DNA of 51,813 nt from Bacteroidaceae bacterium (GCA_017471185.1 JAFUVZ010000002.1:1-51813), one strand, 5' to 3'; positions 35,124-43,826 are shown, counted from the stretch's first letter. The notes: generated from the letters alone by a model not told the origin. Numbers and translations: made by a program.

Positions 35124-35242
35124 AATGTGCAACGTTCAATGTTCAATGTTCAATGTTCAACGTTCAATGTTCAACGTTCAATGTTCAATGTTCAATGTTT
35201 AATGTTCAACGTTCAATGTTCAACGTTCAATGTTTAATGTTC
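35124..35242. repeat. Long 7-base tandem array, 17 units in phase
   Basis: Seventeen heptamers run without slip: one AATGTGC, then a mix of AATGTTC, AACGTTC and AATGTTT. The end at 35242 forms two bases of the TGA stop codon of the DMT transporter gene on the minus strand. No unit copy is disrupted. Confidence 0.92.
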
Positions 35243-36140
35243 ATTCGCTCCCCAAATATAGGAAGAACATTCCAATCAGCACCAAAATTAAGTCAATAAC
35301 TTTACTTTTTAAGTTCTTTTCACGAAAAACAAGGGCTCCGAAGAGGAATGATACCACCACACTGCCCCTTCTGACCATCGAGACAATCGAAATCATAGAC
35401 CCTTCCAAGCTGAGCGAATAGAAGTAGGCGAAATCAGCGGCACAGAGGAACAGCGAGATACACACGATGGTCCATTTCCAACGGAAAGGGGTGCTGTTCT
35501 TACGGTTGGGCCACCACAGCAAGGCGATGATGGGACACATGATACCCACCTGATAGACATTGTACCACGACTGCACCAGCATGGGGTTGAGGCGAGTCAT
35601 GAGATACTTGTCGTAGAGCCCGCTGACAGCACCCATCACAGCCGCCAGCACGATGCACGCGATCCACTTGTTATGCCGGAAATCAATGCCTTCTTTCTTA
35701 CCAGAAAGACTCAGCATGAAGAATGACAGGATGGCCAGAGAGACACCTATCCACTGGTAGAGATTAAGACGTTCGCCAAACAGGAGCAAGGCCCCTATCA
35801 GCACCATTACAGGGCGCGTGGCATTGATAGGTCCCACGATGGTCAGGGGCAGGTGTTTCATGCCGAAATAGCCCAAAATCCACGAAGAAAGTACGATAAA
35901 CGACTTCAAAAGTATGTACTTATGAGCCTCCCACCCCGCTTCCGGCACCATAAAGACAGTATCTTGCAATGTTTCCGGGCTTAAATGAGAGACAATAATG
36001 AAGGGAAGAAACACCAGAGATGAAAAAACGGTGTTCAGAAACAACACCGGTAACACGGCGTTGTCCTTGAGCGACTGCTTCTTAAAAGCGTCGTAAAAGC
36101 CCAACAACAGGGCGGAAACGAATGCTAAGACTAACCACAT
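35241..36140 (-). CDS. EamA/DMT-family transporter
   Basis: This 299-residue protein has ten membrane helices and the two EamA halves (about residues 1-140 and 150-299), beginning WLVLAFVSALLLGFYDAF and ending VIDLILVLIGMFFLYLG. DMT proteins export or import small metabolites such as amino acids or nucleobases. No substrate is indicated. The first helix starts at residue 2, so the start codon at 36140 is well fixed. The only -7 element (TATCTTTG, minus 36153-36146) is 5 bases before the ATG, which suggests a leaderless transcript. The stop codon is part of a 7-base repeat array. Confidence 0.87.
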   Translation of the reverse strand: MWLVLAFVSALLLGFYDAFKKQSLKDNAVLPVLFLNTVFSSLVFLPFIIVSHLSPETLQDTVFMVPEAGWEAHKYILLKSFIVLSSWILGYFGMKHLPLTIVGPINATRPVMVLIGALLLFGERLNLYQWIGVSLAILSFFMLSLSGKKEGIDFRHNKWIACIVLAAVMGAVSGLYDKYLMTRLNPMLVQSWYNVYQVGIMCPIIALLWWPNRKNSTPFRWKWTIVCISLFLCAADFAYFYSLSLEGSMISIVSMVRRGSVVVSFLFGALVFREKNLKSKVIDLILVLIGMFFLYLGSE

Positions 36141-36145
36141 GGCCG

Positions 36146-36153
36146 CAAAGATA
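36146..36153 (-). promoter_or_regulatory. -7 element directly before the DMT transporter start
   Basis: TATCTTTG on the minus strand, a perfect TAnnTTTG, ends 5 bases before the ATG. No clear -33 was found at 19 bases. Confidence 0.45.
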
Positions 36154-36266
36154 ACGATTTTTTCTCATACGTTATTCAAAGAAAATGTTAAAGAAATTTC
36201 TCAGTTCAAAAATAAAATCGTACTTTAGCACAACTTTTTAATAACAAACCGAAAAAAGACAAGCGT

Positions 36267-37079
36267 ATGGCTGTATTATCAGACGACAAGAAACTGCTCT
36301 CATACCCGTCTATGAAAGCGTTTCCAGAGATTACCTGCTTTACCACCACCCGTTTCGGAGGTGTAAGCGAAGGAAACTATAGCTCACTGAACTGTGGTAT
36401 CTACACTGACGATGACCCTGAGAATATCAAAAAAAACCTGGAGATAGTATGCGAGGCTCTGCCTAAAAAGCCTCAGGTGCTGGCTATCCCTCACCTGGCT
36501 CACGGCACAGACTACGCGCATCTGGGAAGATCATTCCTCAAGAGTACGGAGGAAGAACGGAAAGCACGTCTGGAAGGAAAGGACATCCTGATGACCCGTG
36601 AGAAGGGCATCTGCATCTGTGTCACTTCCGCCGATTGCCTGCCTATAGCCATCTACGACGAGAAGAATAAGGCGATATGTATAGTTCACGCAGGCTGGAG
36701 AGGCACGGTGAAGCACGTCACACTAACAGCCTTACAGAAGATGCAACAGAAGTTTGACACGCGTCCTGAAGACCTGCATATCGTAGTGGGGCCAGGCATC
36801 TCACTGGCTGGTTTCGAAGTGGGTGACGAGGTGTACGAGGAATTCAAAAACTCCAGTTATCCGATAGAACATGTGGCAGAATGGGTGCCTCGTTCTCATA
36901 AGTACCATATCAACCTTTGGGTGGCTAACCGATTGGATATGCAGGAGTTCGGCATTCAGTCTTCTCAAATAGAGATGTCGGGTATCTGCACCTACCTCCG
37001 CTATCTTGAGTTCTTTTCAGTTAGGCGCCTGACCAGAGACTCCGGACGTCTGCTGACGGGAATCATGCTGAATAAATAA
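36267..37079 (+). CDS. pgeF: Peptidoglycan editing factor / YfiH-type multicopper purine-nucleoside-binding protein
   Basis: This 270-residue protein of the YfiH/laccase-domain family has ITCFTTTRFGGVSEGNYSSL at the front and the metal-site motifs CVTSADCLPI and IVHAGWRGTVKHV, with Cys and His ligands. YfiH proteins act on purine nucleosides in several species. In E. coli, PgeF keeps L-Ser out of muropeptides. It is cytoplasmic with no signal peptide. A -7-like TACTTTAG lies at 36221-36228. It heads a co-directional run that includes an M23 peptidase. Confidence 0.88.
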   Translation: MAVLSDDKKLLSYPSMKAFPEITCFTTTRFGGVSEGNYSSLNCGIYTDDDPENIKKNLEIVCEALPKKPQVLAIPHLAHGTDYAHLGRSFLKSTEEERKARLEGKDILMTREKGICICVTSADCLPIAIYDEKNKAICIVHAGWRGTVKHVTLTALQKMQQKFDTRPEDLHIVVGPGISLAGFEVGDEVYEEFKNSSYPIEHVAEWVPRSHKYHINLWVANRLDMQEFGIQSSQIEMSGICTYLRYLEFFSVRRLTRDSGRLLTGIMLNK

Positions 37080-37080
37080 A

Positions 37081-37108
37081 TTACAAGCTACGAGTTACGA
37101 GAGACGAG
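37081..37108. repeat. 7-base tandem array of four units after pgeF
   Basis: TTACAAG, CTACGAG, TTACGAG and AGACGAG are in phase, starting one base after the pgeF stop codon. They fill most of the gap to the next gene. Confidence 0.75.
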
Positions 37109-37118
37109 TGAATGGAAT

Positions 37119-37784
37119 ATGCTAAAGATTGAAGTATCAGAAGTAATTAAGAATAAATGCCCTGAATTTAAAGGAGCGGCTGTAGAGGCATGGGTGACCA
37201 ATACACCTTACAATGAGGACTTATGGCAAGAGATTGATGAGTTTACCTGCAGTCTTCAGGCCAGCAGTGATGTGGATGATTGCAAGGAACAATACGCTAT
37301 AGCCGCCACTCGTCAGGCTTACCGCAGGTGTGGCAAGGATCCCAGCAGATACCGCCCGTCAGCAGAGGCCTTGAGACGCCGGCTCTTGAAAGGCATGAAG
37401 TTGTATCAGATTGACACGCTGGTAGATATCATCAACCTGGTGTCACTACGCTCAGGCTTCAGCATTGGAGGTTTTGATGCTGATAAGATACAAGGCGACA
37501 GTCTCGTGCTGGGCATTGGTCGTGAAGGAGAGCCTTACGAAGGCATAGGCCGAGGGCTGCTGAATATTGACGGTCTTCCCGTTTATCGGGACTCTGCAGG
37601 AGGTATCGGTACTCCTACCAGCGATCATGAGCGGACCAAGATGGATTTGGGAACAGTACACCTGTTGGCTATCATCAATGGATATAGTGGAGAGCGCGGG
37701 CTACAGGAAGCGGCAGAGCTGACCATCGACCTGCTGAAAAGATTCGCCTCAATGACTAAGGCTGAAGTAAAATACTTTGAATGA
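37119..37784 (+). CDS. Stand-alone B3/B4 (PheT-like) domain protein
   Basis: This 221-residue protein matches the B3/B4 domain found in the phenylalanyl-tRNA synthetase beta chain, where it edits mischarged Tyr-tRNA. Visible are SRYRPSAEALRRRLLKGMKL, VDIINLVSLRSGFSIGGFDADK, and a C-terminal part with GGIGTPTSDHERTKMDLGTV. Free-standing copies may edit mischarged tRNA in trans, but this is not shown for most. It is cytoplasmic. Its stop overlaps the next start by 4 bases, so it is translationally coupled to the M23 peptidase gene. Confidence 0.85.
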   Translation: MLKIEVSEVIKNKCPEFKGAAVEAWVTNTPYNEDLWQEIDEFTCSLQASSDVDDCKEQYAIAATRQAYRRCGKDPSRYRPSAEALRRRLLKGMKLYQIDTLVDIINLVSLRSGFSIGGFDADKIQGDSLVLGIGREGEPYEGIGRGLLNIDGLPVYRDSAGGIGTPTSDHERTKMDLGTVHLLAIINGYSGERGLQEAAELTIDLLKRFASMTKAEVKYFE

Positions 37785-38392
37785 TGAGGATTCTGATAAC
37801 CATATTTATTTTATGTGTATGCCTTCCTTTAACCGCTTGGGGGCAGGATTACTATGACGTTGGAGTGAACCACATCAAGGTAACTTCCGCTGAGAAGCTG
37901 AGCGACAAAGAAGAGTTGCTAATCTGCCCCATGGACCTGTTGGAAGAAGGCTTCCGGTTTCCGTTGCCCGGCAGCAAAATCCTATCGCCTTATGGTGGCA
38001 GAGACGGGAGGATGCATGCGGGATGGGACATCAAGACTTTCCCGAATGATACCATCCGCTGTGCCTTCGACGGGGAAGTAATCATGTCACAAGTCTTCAG
38101 CGGTTACGGCAACTGTGTCATCGTGCGCCATCTCAATGGTCTGGAGACACTCTATAGCCACAACTCGAAGAACCTGGTCAAGAAAGGAGAAAAGGTAAAG
38201 GCTGGCACTCCGCTGGCTTTGGAAGGAAGAACCGGCAGGGCGACAACCGAGCACCTGCATTTCGAGACACGCGTAAACAACCAGCATTTTGACCCTAACC
38301 TGCTGTTTGACTTCGAGAATCACACCCTTCGGAAAGATTGTTTGCGCATTACGAAAAAAAAGAGTGGCATCAAGGTGAAAAAAGTGAAGTAA
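37781..38392 (+). CDS. M23-family metallopeptidase (peptidoglycan hydrolase)
   Basis: This 203-residue protein has a signal peptide (MRILITIFILCVCLPLTAWG) and one M23/LytM domain. Zinc ligands are His79 and Asp83 in MHAGWD and His160 in HLHFE (with His158 catalytic). All four key residues are present, so it should be an active endopeptidase cutting peptidoglycan cross-links in the periplasm. There is no LysM or coiled-coil region. It is coupled to the B3/B4 gene by a 4-base overlap and lies near pgeF, another cell-wall-related gene. Confidence 0.9.
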   Translation: MMRILITIFILCVCLPLTAWGQDYYDVGVNHIKVTSAEKLSDKEELLICPMDLLEEGFRFPLPGSKILSPYGGRDGRMHAGWDIKTFPNDTIRCAFDGEVIMSQVFSGYGNCVIVRHLNGLETLYSHNSKNLVKKGEKVKAGTPLALEGRTGRATTEHLHFETRVNNQHFDPNLLFDFENHTLRKDCLRITKKKSGIKVKKVK

Positions 38393-38398
38393 AATTGC

Positions 38399-38406
38399 TA
38401 AATTTG
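38399..38406 (+). promoter_or_regulatory. -7 element of phoH
   Basis: TAAATTTG is a perfect TAnnTTTG located just after the M23 stop and 24 bases before phoH. The -33 region is weak. Confidence 0.5.
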
Positions 38407-38430
38407 CATCCTAAATGTAAAACCGTTTGA

Positions 38431-39417
38431 ATGATTGAAAAAGTAATTGTACTGGAGGATGTAGATCCAATTGTTTTTTATGGTGTGAACAACACCAACA
38501 TGCAGCTCATCAAGGCCCTTTATCCCAAGCTGCGCATCGTGGCGAGAGGAAACGTAATCAAGGCACTGGGCGAAGAAGAAGAGCTGCACGCTTTTGAGGA
38601 GAACCTCATCAAACTGCAAGCATACTGCGCCGAGTTCAATTCTCTCAAGGAGGAAGTGATCATTGACATCATCAAGGGCAACGCCCCTCAGGCTGAGAAA
38701 TCAGGCAACGTGATTGTATTCAGCGTAACGGGCAAGCCCATCATACCCCGTAGCGAAAATCAGTATAGACTGGTTGAGGCTTTCAACAGCAATGACCTCA
38801 CCTTCGCCATCGGACCCGCAGGATCTGGAAAGACATATACCGCCATCGCCTTAGCGGTGAGGGCGTTGAAGAATAAGGAGATACGCAAGATTATCCTGAG
38901 CCGTCCGGCTGTAGAGGCCGGCGAGAAATTAGGATTCCTGCCAGGCGACATGAAGGAGAAGATTGACCCTTATCTGCAGCCACTGTATGATGCGCTTCAA
39001 GACATGATTCCAGCTGCCAAGCTGCAGGAATATATGGAGTCGAATGTGATCCAGATTGCGCCATTAGCTTTTATGCGAGGCAGGACGCTGAGTGACGCTG
39101 TAGTGATACTTGACGAGGCTCAGAATACAACCACACAGCAGATTAAGATGTTTCTGACGCGCATGGGTATGAATACGAAAATGATTGTGACGGGTGATAT
39201 CACGCAGATAGACCTGCCTGCCTCTCAGACTTCAGGTCTCATACAGGCCTTGCACATCCTGAGGGGGGTGAAAGGTATTTCTGTGGTTGAGATGAACAAG
39301 AAAGACATCGTGCGTCATAAACTTGTGGAACGCATTGTGGAAGCGTATGACAGGTTCGACAAAGAAAAGAAAACCGTAACTAAAGATAACAACAATGAGA
39401 GCATTAACAAAGACTGA
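38431..39417 (+). CDS. PhoH-like ATPase
   Basis: This 328-residue protein has a short N-terminal RNA-binding-like domain (about residues 15-60, [18 protein letters not shown]) and the PhoH ATPase domain. Walker A is GPAGSGKT at about 128-135 and Walker [10 protein letters not shown] with Asp228-Glu229. PhoH-like proteins are ATPases linked to RNA turnover and ribosome assembly, often next to ybeY in other bacteria; here the neighbour is purC. It is cytoplasmic. The last 23 bases overlap the start of purC, which points to coupled translation. Confidence 0.92.
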   Translation: MIEKVIVLEDVDPIVFYGVNNTNMQLIKALYPKLRIVARGNVIKALGEEEELHAFEENLIKLQAYCAEFNSLKEEVIIDIIKGNAPQAEKSGNVIVFSVTGKPIIPRSENQYRLVEAFNSNDLTFAIGPAGSGKTYTAIALAVRALKNKEIRKIILSRPAVEAGEKLGFLPGDMKEKIDPYLQPLYDALQDMIPAAKLQEYMESNVIQIAPLAFMRGRTLSDAVVILDEAQNTTTQQIKMFLTRMGMNTKMIVTGDITQIDLPASQTSGLIQALHILRGVKGISVVEMNKKDIVRHKLVERIVEAYDRFDKEKKTVTKDNNNESINKD

Positions 39418-40336
39418 CTTCAATTTCCCGAAGCAGAAAAGCGTGTATCACGGGAAAGTGCGCGATGTTTATAACATCAATGATGAGAAACTGGTGATGG
39501 TGGCTACCGACCGCATCTCTGCCTTCGATGTCATTTTACCGAAAGGCATCCCTTTCAAGGGACAGGTGTTGAACCAGATAGCTTCTAAATTCCTGGACGC
39601 TACCACCGACATCTGCCCGAACTGGAAACTGTCGTCTCCTGACCCGATGGTGACGGTAGGCGTTATGTGCGAAGGGTTCCCGGTAGAGATGATCGTGCGC
39701 GGTTACCTTTGCGGAAGTGCCTGGAGAGCTTACAAGAGCGGCGTGCGTGAAATATGTGGCGTAAAGCTACCTGACGGCATGAAGGAGAATGAGAAGTTCC
39801 CTACCCCAATCATCACCCCTACCACGAAAGCTGAGATCGGCGAGCATGACGCTGATATCTCCAAGGAAGAAATCCTGGCAAAAGGTCTCGCTACTCCAGA
39901 GGAATACGCTTTGTTAGAGAAATATACGCTGGCGTTGTTTGAGCGTGGTACAGAGATTGCCTCTAAACGCGGGCTCATCCTGGTGGATACCAAATATGAA
40001 TTTGGCAAGCACGATGGCGTGATCTACCTGATGGATGAGATTCACACTCCAGACTCCAGCCGCTACTTCTATGCTGAAGGATATGCAGAGAAGTTCGCCA
40101 AAGGCGAGCCACAGAAGCAGCTTTCTAAGGAATTTGTGCGTGAATGGCTGATGGATAACGGATTCCAGGGTAAGGCTGGCCAGCAGGTTCCTGAAATGAC
40201 TGACGCAATCGTTGAGTCTATCAGCGACCGATATATCGAGCTATATGAACATATCACCGGTGAGCGATTCCAAAAAGAGGAAGCGGAAGGTGACGTGCTG
40301 AAGCGCATCGAGGAGAATGTCATAAAGGTATTGTAA
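39395..40336 (+). CDS. purC: Phosphoribosylaminoimidazole-succinocarboxamide synthase
   Basis: This 313-residue SAICAR synthetase joins CAIR and aspartate with ATP in purine synthesis. Visible motifs are YHGKVRDVY (nucleotide loop), [36 protein letters not shown] and [13 protein letters not shown] with [11 protein letters not shown]. The length fits the longer, eukaryote-like form common in Bacteroidota. The start ([19 protein letters not shown]) overlaps phoH by 23 bases. It is followed 4 bases later by menG, so phoH, purC, menG and aroE appear to be one transcript. Confidence 0.96.
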   Translation: MRALTKTDFNFPKQKSVYHGKVRDVYNINDEKLVMVATDRISAFDVILPKGIPFKGQVLNQIASKFLDATTDICPNWKLSSPDPMVTVGVMCEGFPVEMIVRGYLCGSAWRAYKSGVREICGVKLPDGMKENEKFPTPIITPTTKAEIGEHDADISKEEILAKGLATPEEYALLEKYTLALFERGTEIASKRGLILVDTKYEFGKHDGVIYLMDEIHTPDSSRYFYAEGYAEKFAKGEPQKQLSKEFVREWLMDNGFQGKAGQQVPEMTDAIVESISDRYIELYEHITGERFQKEEAEGDVLKRIEENVIKVL

Positions 40337-40340
40337 ATCA

Positions 40341-41078
40341 TTGGAATACCGCCACGACCATATCATACCCTACGGGGCTGAGGGCGACAAGAGCCAGCAG
40401 GTGGAGAAGATGTTCAACAACATCGCTCCGGCTTACGACAGGTTGAACTACACCCTGTCGCTGGGCATCGACCACTACTGGAGACGCAAGGCTATCAACA
40501 GGCTGAAACCTGTAAAGCCGAAGCGGATTCTTGATGTGGCCACAGGTACGGGAGATTTCGCCATTCTTGCCTGCAAGAGGCTGAAACCTGATTATCTGTT
40601 AGGGATTGACATTTCTGACGGCATGATGGAAGTGGCTAAAAAGAAATCAGCGCGAGCTCGGCTGGAAAGGCAGGTCTTTTTCGCCCATGAAGACTGCACT
40701 TGCCTTTCCATGGCTTCCTGCTCGTTTGATGCCGTAACGGTGGCGTTTGGCATACGCAATTTCGAGGGATTGGACAAAGGTCTGCAAGAAATGTGCAGGG
40801 TATTGAAGCCAGGAGGACACCTGGTGATACTTGAACTTTCTACCCCGCATCATTTCCCTATGAAGCAGCTTTATTCGCTTTACTCCAAAACAGTGATTCC
40901 GCTGATAGGCAGACTGATATCAAAAGACAACAGTGCCTACACATACTTGCCTCAAAGCATAGCGGCTTGTCCGCAAGGAGCAGAGATGCAGCGGGTGATC
41001 AAGCAGGCTGGATTCAGCGAGGTGAGATACGAAACTCTCACTTTCGGAATCTGCACACTATATGAGGCTATTAAATAA
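40341..41078 (+). CDS. menG: Demethylmenaquinone methyltransferase
   Basis: This 245-residue UbiE/MenG methyltransferase performs the last step of menaquinone synthesis with S-adenosylmethionine. Motifs are [32 protein letters not shown] (SAM site), [17 protein letters not shown] and YTYLPQSI. The only start upstream of the conserved region is TTG 40341, four bases after the purC stop; the next ATG lies within the conserved [14 protein letters not shown] start is therefore likely. Menaquinone is the usual quinone of anaerobic Bacteroidota with fumarate respiration, which fits the propionate operon in this window. Confidence 0.94.
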   Translation: MEYRHDHIIPYGAEGDKSQQVEKMFNNIAPAYDRLNYTLSLGIDHYWRRKAINRLKPVKPKRILDVATGTGDFAILACKRLKPDYLLGIDISDGMMEVAKKKSARARLERQVFFAHEDCTCLSMASCSFDAVTVAFGIRNFEGLDKGLQEMCRVLKPGGHLVILELSTPHHFPMKQLYSLYSKTVIPLIGRLISKDNSAYTYLPQSIAACPQGAEMQRVIKQAGFSEVRYETLTFGICTLYEAIK

Positions 41079-41097
41079 CTTATAAAGAGATAAGATT

Positions 41098-41844
41098 ATG
41101 GACATTTACGGATTGATCGGTTACCCGCTGGGACACTCGTTCTCTGCAGGATATTTTAATGAAAAGTTTGAGGCTGAGGGTATAGATGCCCAATATGTGA
41201 ATTTTGAGATTCCAAGCATCAAAGAGTTTAAGGAGGTGGTGGAAAAGAGCGCCAATCTAAACGGACTGAACGTGACGATTCCTTATAAGGAACAAGTGAT
41301 TCCTTTGCTGGATGATTTGGATAAAGATACCGCAAAACGCATCGGAGCCGTGAATGTCATCAAGATTGTGCGAGACGGCAAGAAGACGAAGCTCGTAGGC
41401 TATAACTCAGACATCCTGGGATTCACAAAGTCTATCGAACCGTATGTAGAAGACCATCACCAGAAAGCACTGATACTGGGTACAGGCGGAGCATCGAAAG
41501 CGGTATTCTGTGGCTTGCAGGACTTAGGCATAGAGAGCATTTACGTTTCGCGAAGCAAGAAGTCGGCCAACACCATCACTTATGAAGACCTTACGCCGGA
41601 AGTGATAGACAGCCATCACGTAATCGTAAACTGCACTCCTGTCGGTATGTATCCCAAGATTAACGAATGCCCTGATATACCCTACGAACTGCTGACTCCA
41701 AAGCATTTGCTCTACGACTTGCTTTACAACCCTGATGAGACGCTGTTTATGAAGAAGGGCAAGCAACAGGGTGCCATTGTGAAAAACGGTCTGGAAATGT
41801 TGCTTCTGCAGGCTTTTGCAGCCTGGGAGATATGGCAGAGATAG
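41098..41844 (+). CDS. aroE: Shikimate dehydrogenase
   Basis: This 248-residue enzyme reduces 3-dehydroshikimate with NADPH in the aromatic pathway. Motifs are GLIGYPLGHSFSAGYFNEKF (substrate site), LNGLNVTIPYKEQVIPLLD with the catalytic Lys, GYNSDILGFTKSI, and the Rossmann loop LILGTGGASKAV. It is slightly short (usual about 270) but complete at both ends. It follows menG by 19 bases; shikimate also feeds menaquinone, so the neighbourhood makes sense. The stop codon touches a 7-base repeat. Confidence 0.95.
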   Translation: MDIYGLIGYPLGHSFSAGYFNEKFEAEGIDAQYVNFEIPSIKEFKEVVEKSANLNGLNVTIPYKEQVIPLLDDLDKDTAKRIGAVNVIKIVRDGKKTKLVGYNSDILGFTKSIEPYVEDHHQKALILGTGGASKAVFCGLQDLGIESIYVSRSKKSANTITYEDLTPEVIDSHHVIVNCTPVGMYPKINECPDIPYELLTPKHLLYDLLYNPDETLFMKKGKQQGAIVKNGLEMLLLQAFAAWEIWQR

Positions 41845-41864
41845 TTACGAGTTACCAGTAAAAA
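41844..41864. repeat. Short 7-base array after aroE
   Basis: GTTACGA, GTTACCA and GTAAAAA are in phase. The first base is the last base of the aroE TAG stop codon. Its unit GTTACGA is the same type as the array after pgeF. Confidence 0.6.
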
Positions 41865-41876
41865 CAGGTGCGGGAA

Positions 41877-42860
41877 ATGAAGAAGAGGAATAAAAGGATA
41901 TTGTGGTTTCTGATAGGCGTACTGCTTGTTATCATCATCGCCTTTCCGTTAGTTATCGCCAATATGGCTGTAAATATGCTTGTGAATCCCAACCGTGACA
42001 CATCCCATAACCCGGAGAAAGCATATGCGCAGCTGTTTGAAGAACTTCCTCCTGCCAAAGCCTGGGTGGATAGTCTGAATGCCCGTCATGCGTTGAAGGA
42101 CACCTTCATCATTGCTGCTGATGGCCGCAGACTCCACGCTGTCTATGCGGCTGCAAACCATCCTACTGACAAGACTGCCTTCATCATTCACGGATGGACA
42201 GACAGTGCGATACGCATGATGCGATACGGCTATATGTTCCAGCACGACTTAGGTTACAATATGTTCCTCCCCGACCTCAACGGTCACGGATTGAGCGATG
42301 GCAAATATGCGCAGATGGGATGGCTTGACCGTCTGGACGTAATTGAATGGCTGGATGTGGCTAATGCGATTTTCGCCCCCAAGGATAGTTTAGGAAACAA
42401 GCTGGCTGACACACAGATGGTGATTCACGGCACTTCAATGGGAGCAGCTACCGCTATGTGTGTCAGCGGTGAAGAACAGAAACCTTTCGTCAAGGCATAC
42501 ATTGAGGACTGCGGCTATACGAGCGTATGGGATGAGGTGTCGGGCGACCAGCATGAGCAAGGTCTGTTGCAGTTCGTCATTCCTATTGCCAGCTGGTGGT
42601 GCGGCATTCTTCACGGATGGACTTTCAGCGAGGCTTCTCCCTTGAATATGGTAAAAAAAAGCTATCTGCCCATGTTCTTCATTCATGGTGACGATGATGC
42701 ATTCGTGCCCACCTGGATGGTGCACCCACTCTATGAAGCAAAGCCTGAGCCTAAGGAAATATGGCTGGCTCCGGGTTCTCAACATGCACGCTCCTACTTC
42801 GATCATCCCGAAGAATATACCGCCAAGGTGCAGAATTTCTTAGCAAAATACGTCAGGTAA
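41877..42860 (+). CDS. Alpha/beta-hydrolase with N-terminal membrane anchor
   Basis: From ATG 41877 the protein has 327 residues. One membrane helix (about residues 8-28, ILWFLIGVLLVIIIAFPLVI) anchors it. The hydrolase core has KTAFIIHGWTDSAIRM, nucleophile Ser in VIHGTSMGAAT, Asp in IHGDDDAFVP and His in GSQHARSY. A GTG at 41868 could add three residues. The family covers esterases and peptidases of unknown substrate. It is co-directional with aroE, 32 bases downstream, and may be part of that operon. Confidence 0.86.
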   Translation: MKKRNKRILWFLIGVLLVIIIAFPLVIANMAVNMLVNPNRDTSHNPEKAYAQLFEELPPAKAWVDSLNARHALKDTFIIAADGRRLHAVYAAANHPTDKTAFIIHGWTDSAIRMMRYGYMFQHDLGYNMFLPDLNGHGLSDGKYAQMGWLDRLDVIEWLDVANAIFAPKDSLGNKLADTQMVIHGTSMGAATAMCVSGEEQKPFVKAYIEDCGYTSVWDEVSGDQHEQGLLQFVIPIASWWCGILHGWTFSEASPLNMVKKSYLPMFFIHGDDDAFVPTWMVHPLYEAKPEPKEIWLAPGSQHARSYFDHPEEYTAKVQNFLAKYVR

Positions 42861-42904
42861 GGATTTTTTTGTGTATCTTAGTGGCGTGAAACAAACTTTA
42901 TATT

Positions 42905-43810
42905 ATGAGGACAAAACGACTTATTATATGTTTGATTGGGCTGTGCTGCTGCCTCAGTATAGAGGCACAGAAGGTCTTCACTCCGGATAACCTGCCCAAG
43001 GTTCATCTACAGGACCGCACGAAATATGTGTGCAATCCTTCTGGAATCCTCTCTCAGGCAGCCACTGACAGTATTGACGCTATGCTTTACCGTCTGGAGG
43101 AGCAGACTGGCATTGAGACTGTTGTGGCAGCTCTACCGTCTATTGGCGAAGTGGAGGCTTTTGATTTCTGTCATGAACTGCTCAATAGCTGGGGTGTGGG
43201 TAAGAAAGGCAAGGATAACGGACTTGTGGTATTGCTGGTGATAGACCAACGTGTAGTGCATTTCTATACCGGCTACGGACTGGAAGGTGTGTTGCCTGAC
43301 GCAATCTGTAAGCGAATACAAGTGAAATACATGTTACCATACTTGAATGAGAACAAATGGGATGAAGGTATGGTTTCAGGTATGGCACAGGTAGTAGGCA
43401 GGCTCGACGGCTCTATGGAGAAAGAGGAGGAAAAATCAGGCGGTGGCTTCCGTTTGCTTACATTCCTGGCATTTACCTTAGGATTCCCTGGTATCTTGAT
43501 GTTTTTTGCCTGGCTTTCCGCACGCAGGCAACGCAAATGTCCTCAGTGTGGCAAGTATATGCTCGAGCAGGATTCCTCTAAATTACTGTATTACAAGAGA
43601 GGCGTCAGGACTTATGAGATAACATACATCTGCGCCAATTGCGGACATACCGTGAAGCGCAGACGCACAGCATACGACAGCACCAGGAACATCGACAATG
43701 ACGGAGGCCCTATTATCATAGGTGGCGGAGGAGGTGGCTTCAGCGGGCCTATCGGCGGTAGTTTTGGCGGTGGTATGGGTGGCGGAGGAGGCGCAGGTTC
43801 CCACTTCTAA
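42905..43810 (+). CDS. TPM-domain protein with C-terminal zinc ribbon and glycine-rich tail
   Basis: This 301-residue protein has a signal peptide (RLIICLIGLCCCLSIEAQ) and a TPM (YgcG/Psb32) domain at about residues 30-165 (TDSIDAMLYRLEEQTGIETV, WGVGKKGKDNGLVVLL, HFYTGYGLEGVLPD). A membrane helix lies at about 182-204. A zinc-ribbon-like segment follows with two CxxC pairs (Cys212/215 and 243/246). The tail is almost pure Gly/Ser/Phe. TPM proteins are often paired with LemA, as here. The physiological role of the pair is unclear. A -7-like TATCTTAG lies at 42874-42881. Confidence 0.87.
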   Translation: MRTKRLIICLIGLCCCLSIEAQKVFTPDNLPKVHLQDRTKYVCNPSGILSQAATDSIDAMLYRLEEQTGIETVVAALPSIGEVEAFDFCHELLNSWGVGKKGKDNGLVVLLVIDQRVVHFYTGYGLEGVLPDAICKRIQVKYMLPYLNENKWDEGMVSGMAQVVGRLDGSMEKEEEKSGGGFRLLTFLAFTLGFPGILMFFAWLSARRQRKCPQCGKYMLEQDSSKLLYYKRGVRTYEITYICANCGHTVKRRRTAYDSTRNIDNDGGPIIIGGGGGGFSGPIGGSFGGGMGGGGGAGSHF

Positions 43811-43826
43811 ACGGTGTCCTTTTATT

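Noticed and set aside
35131-35242. Coding read-through of the heptamer array as a repeat protein
   Set aside because: Open frames across the array are a product of the repeat sequence (short Phe-Asn-Val-Gln-Cys-Ser-Met cycle) and have no start context or conserved flanks.
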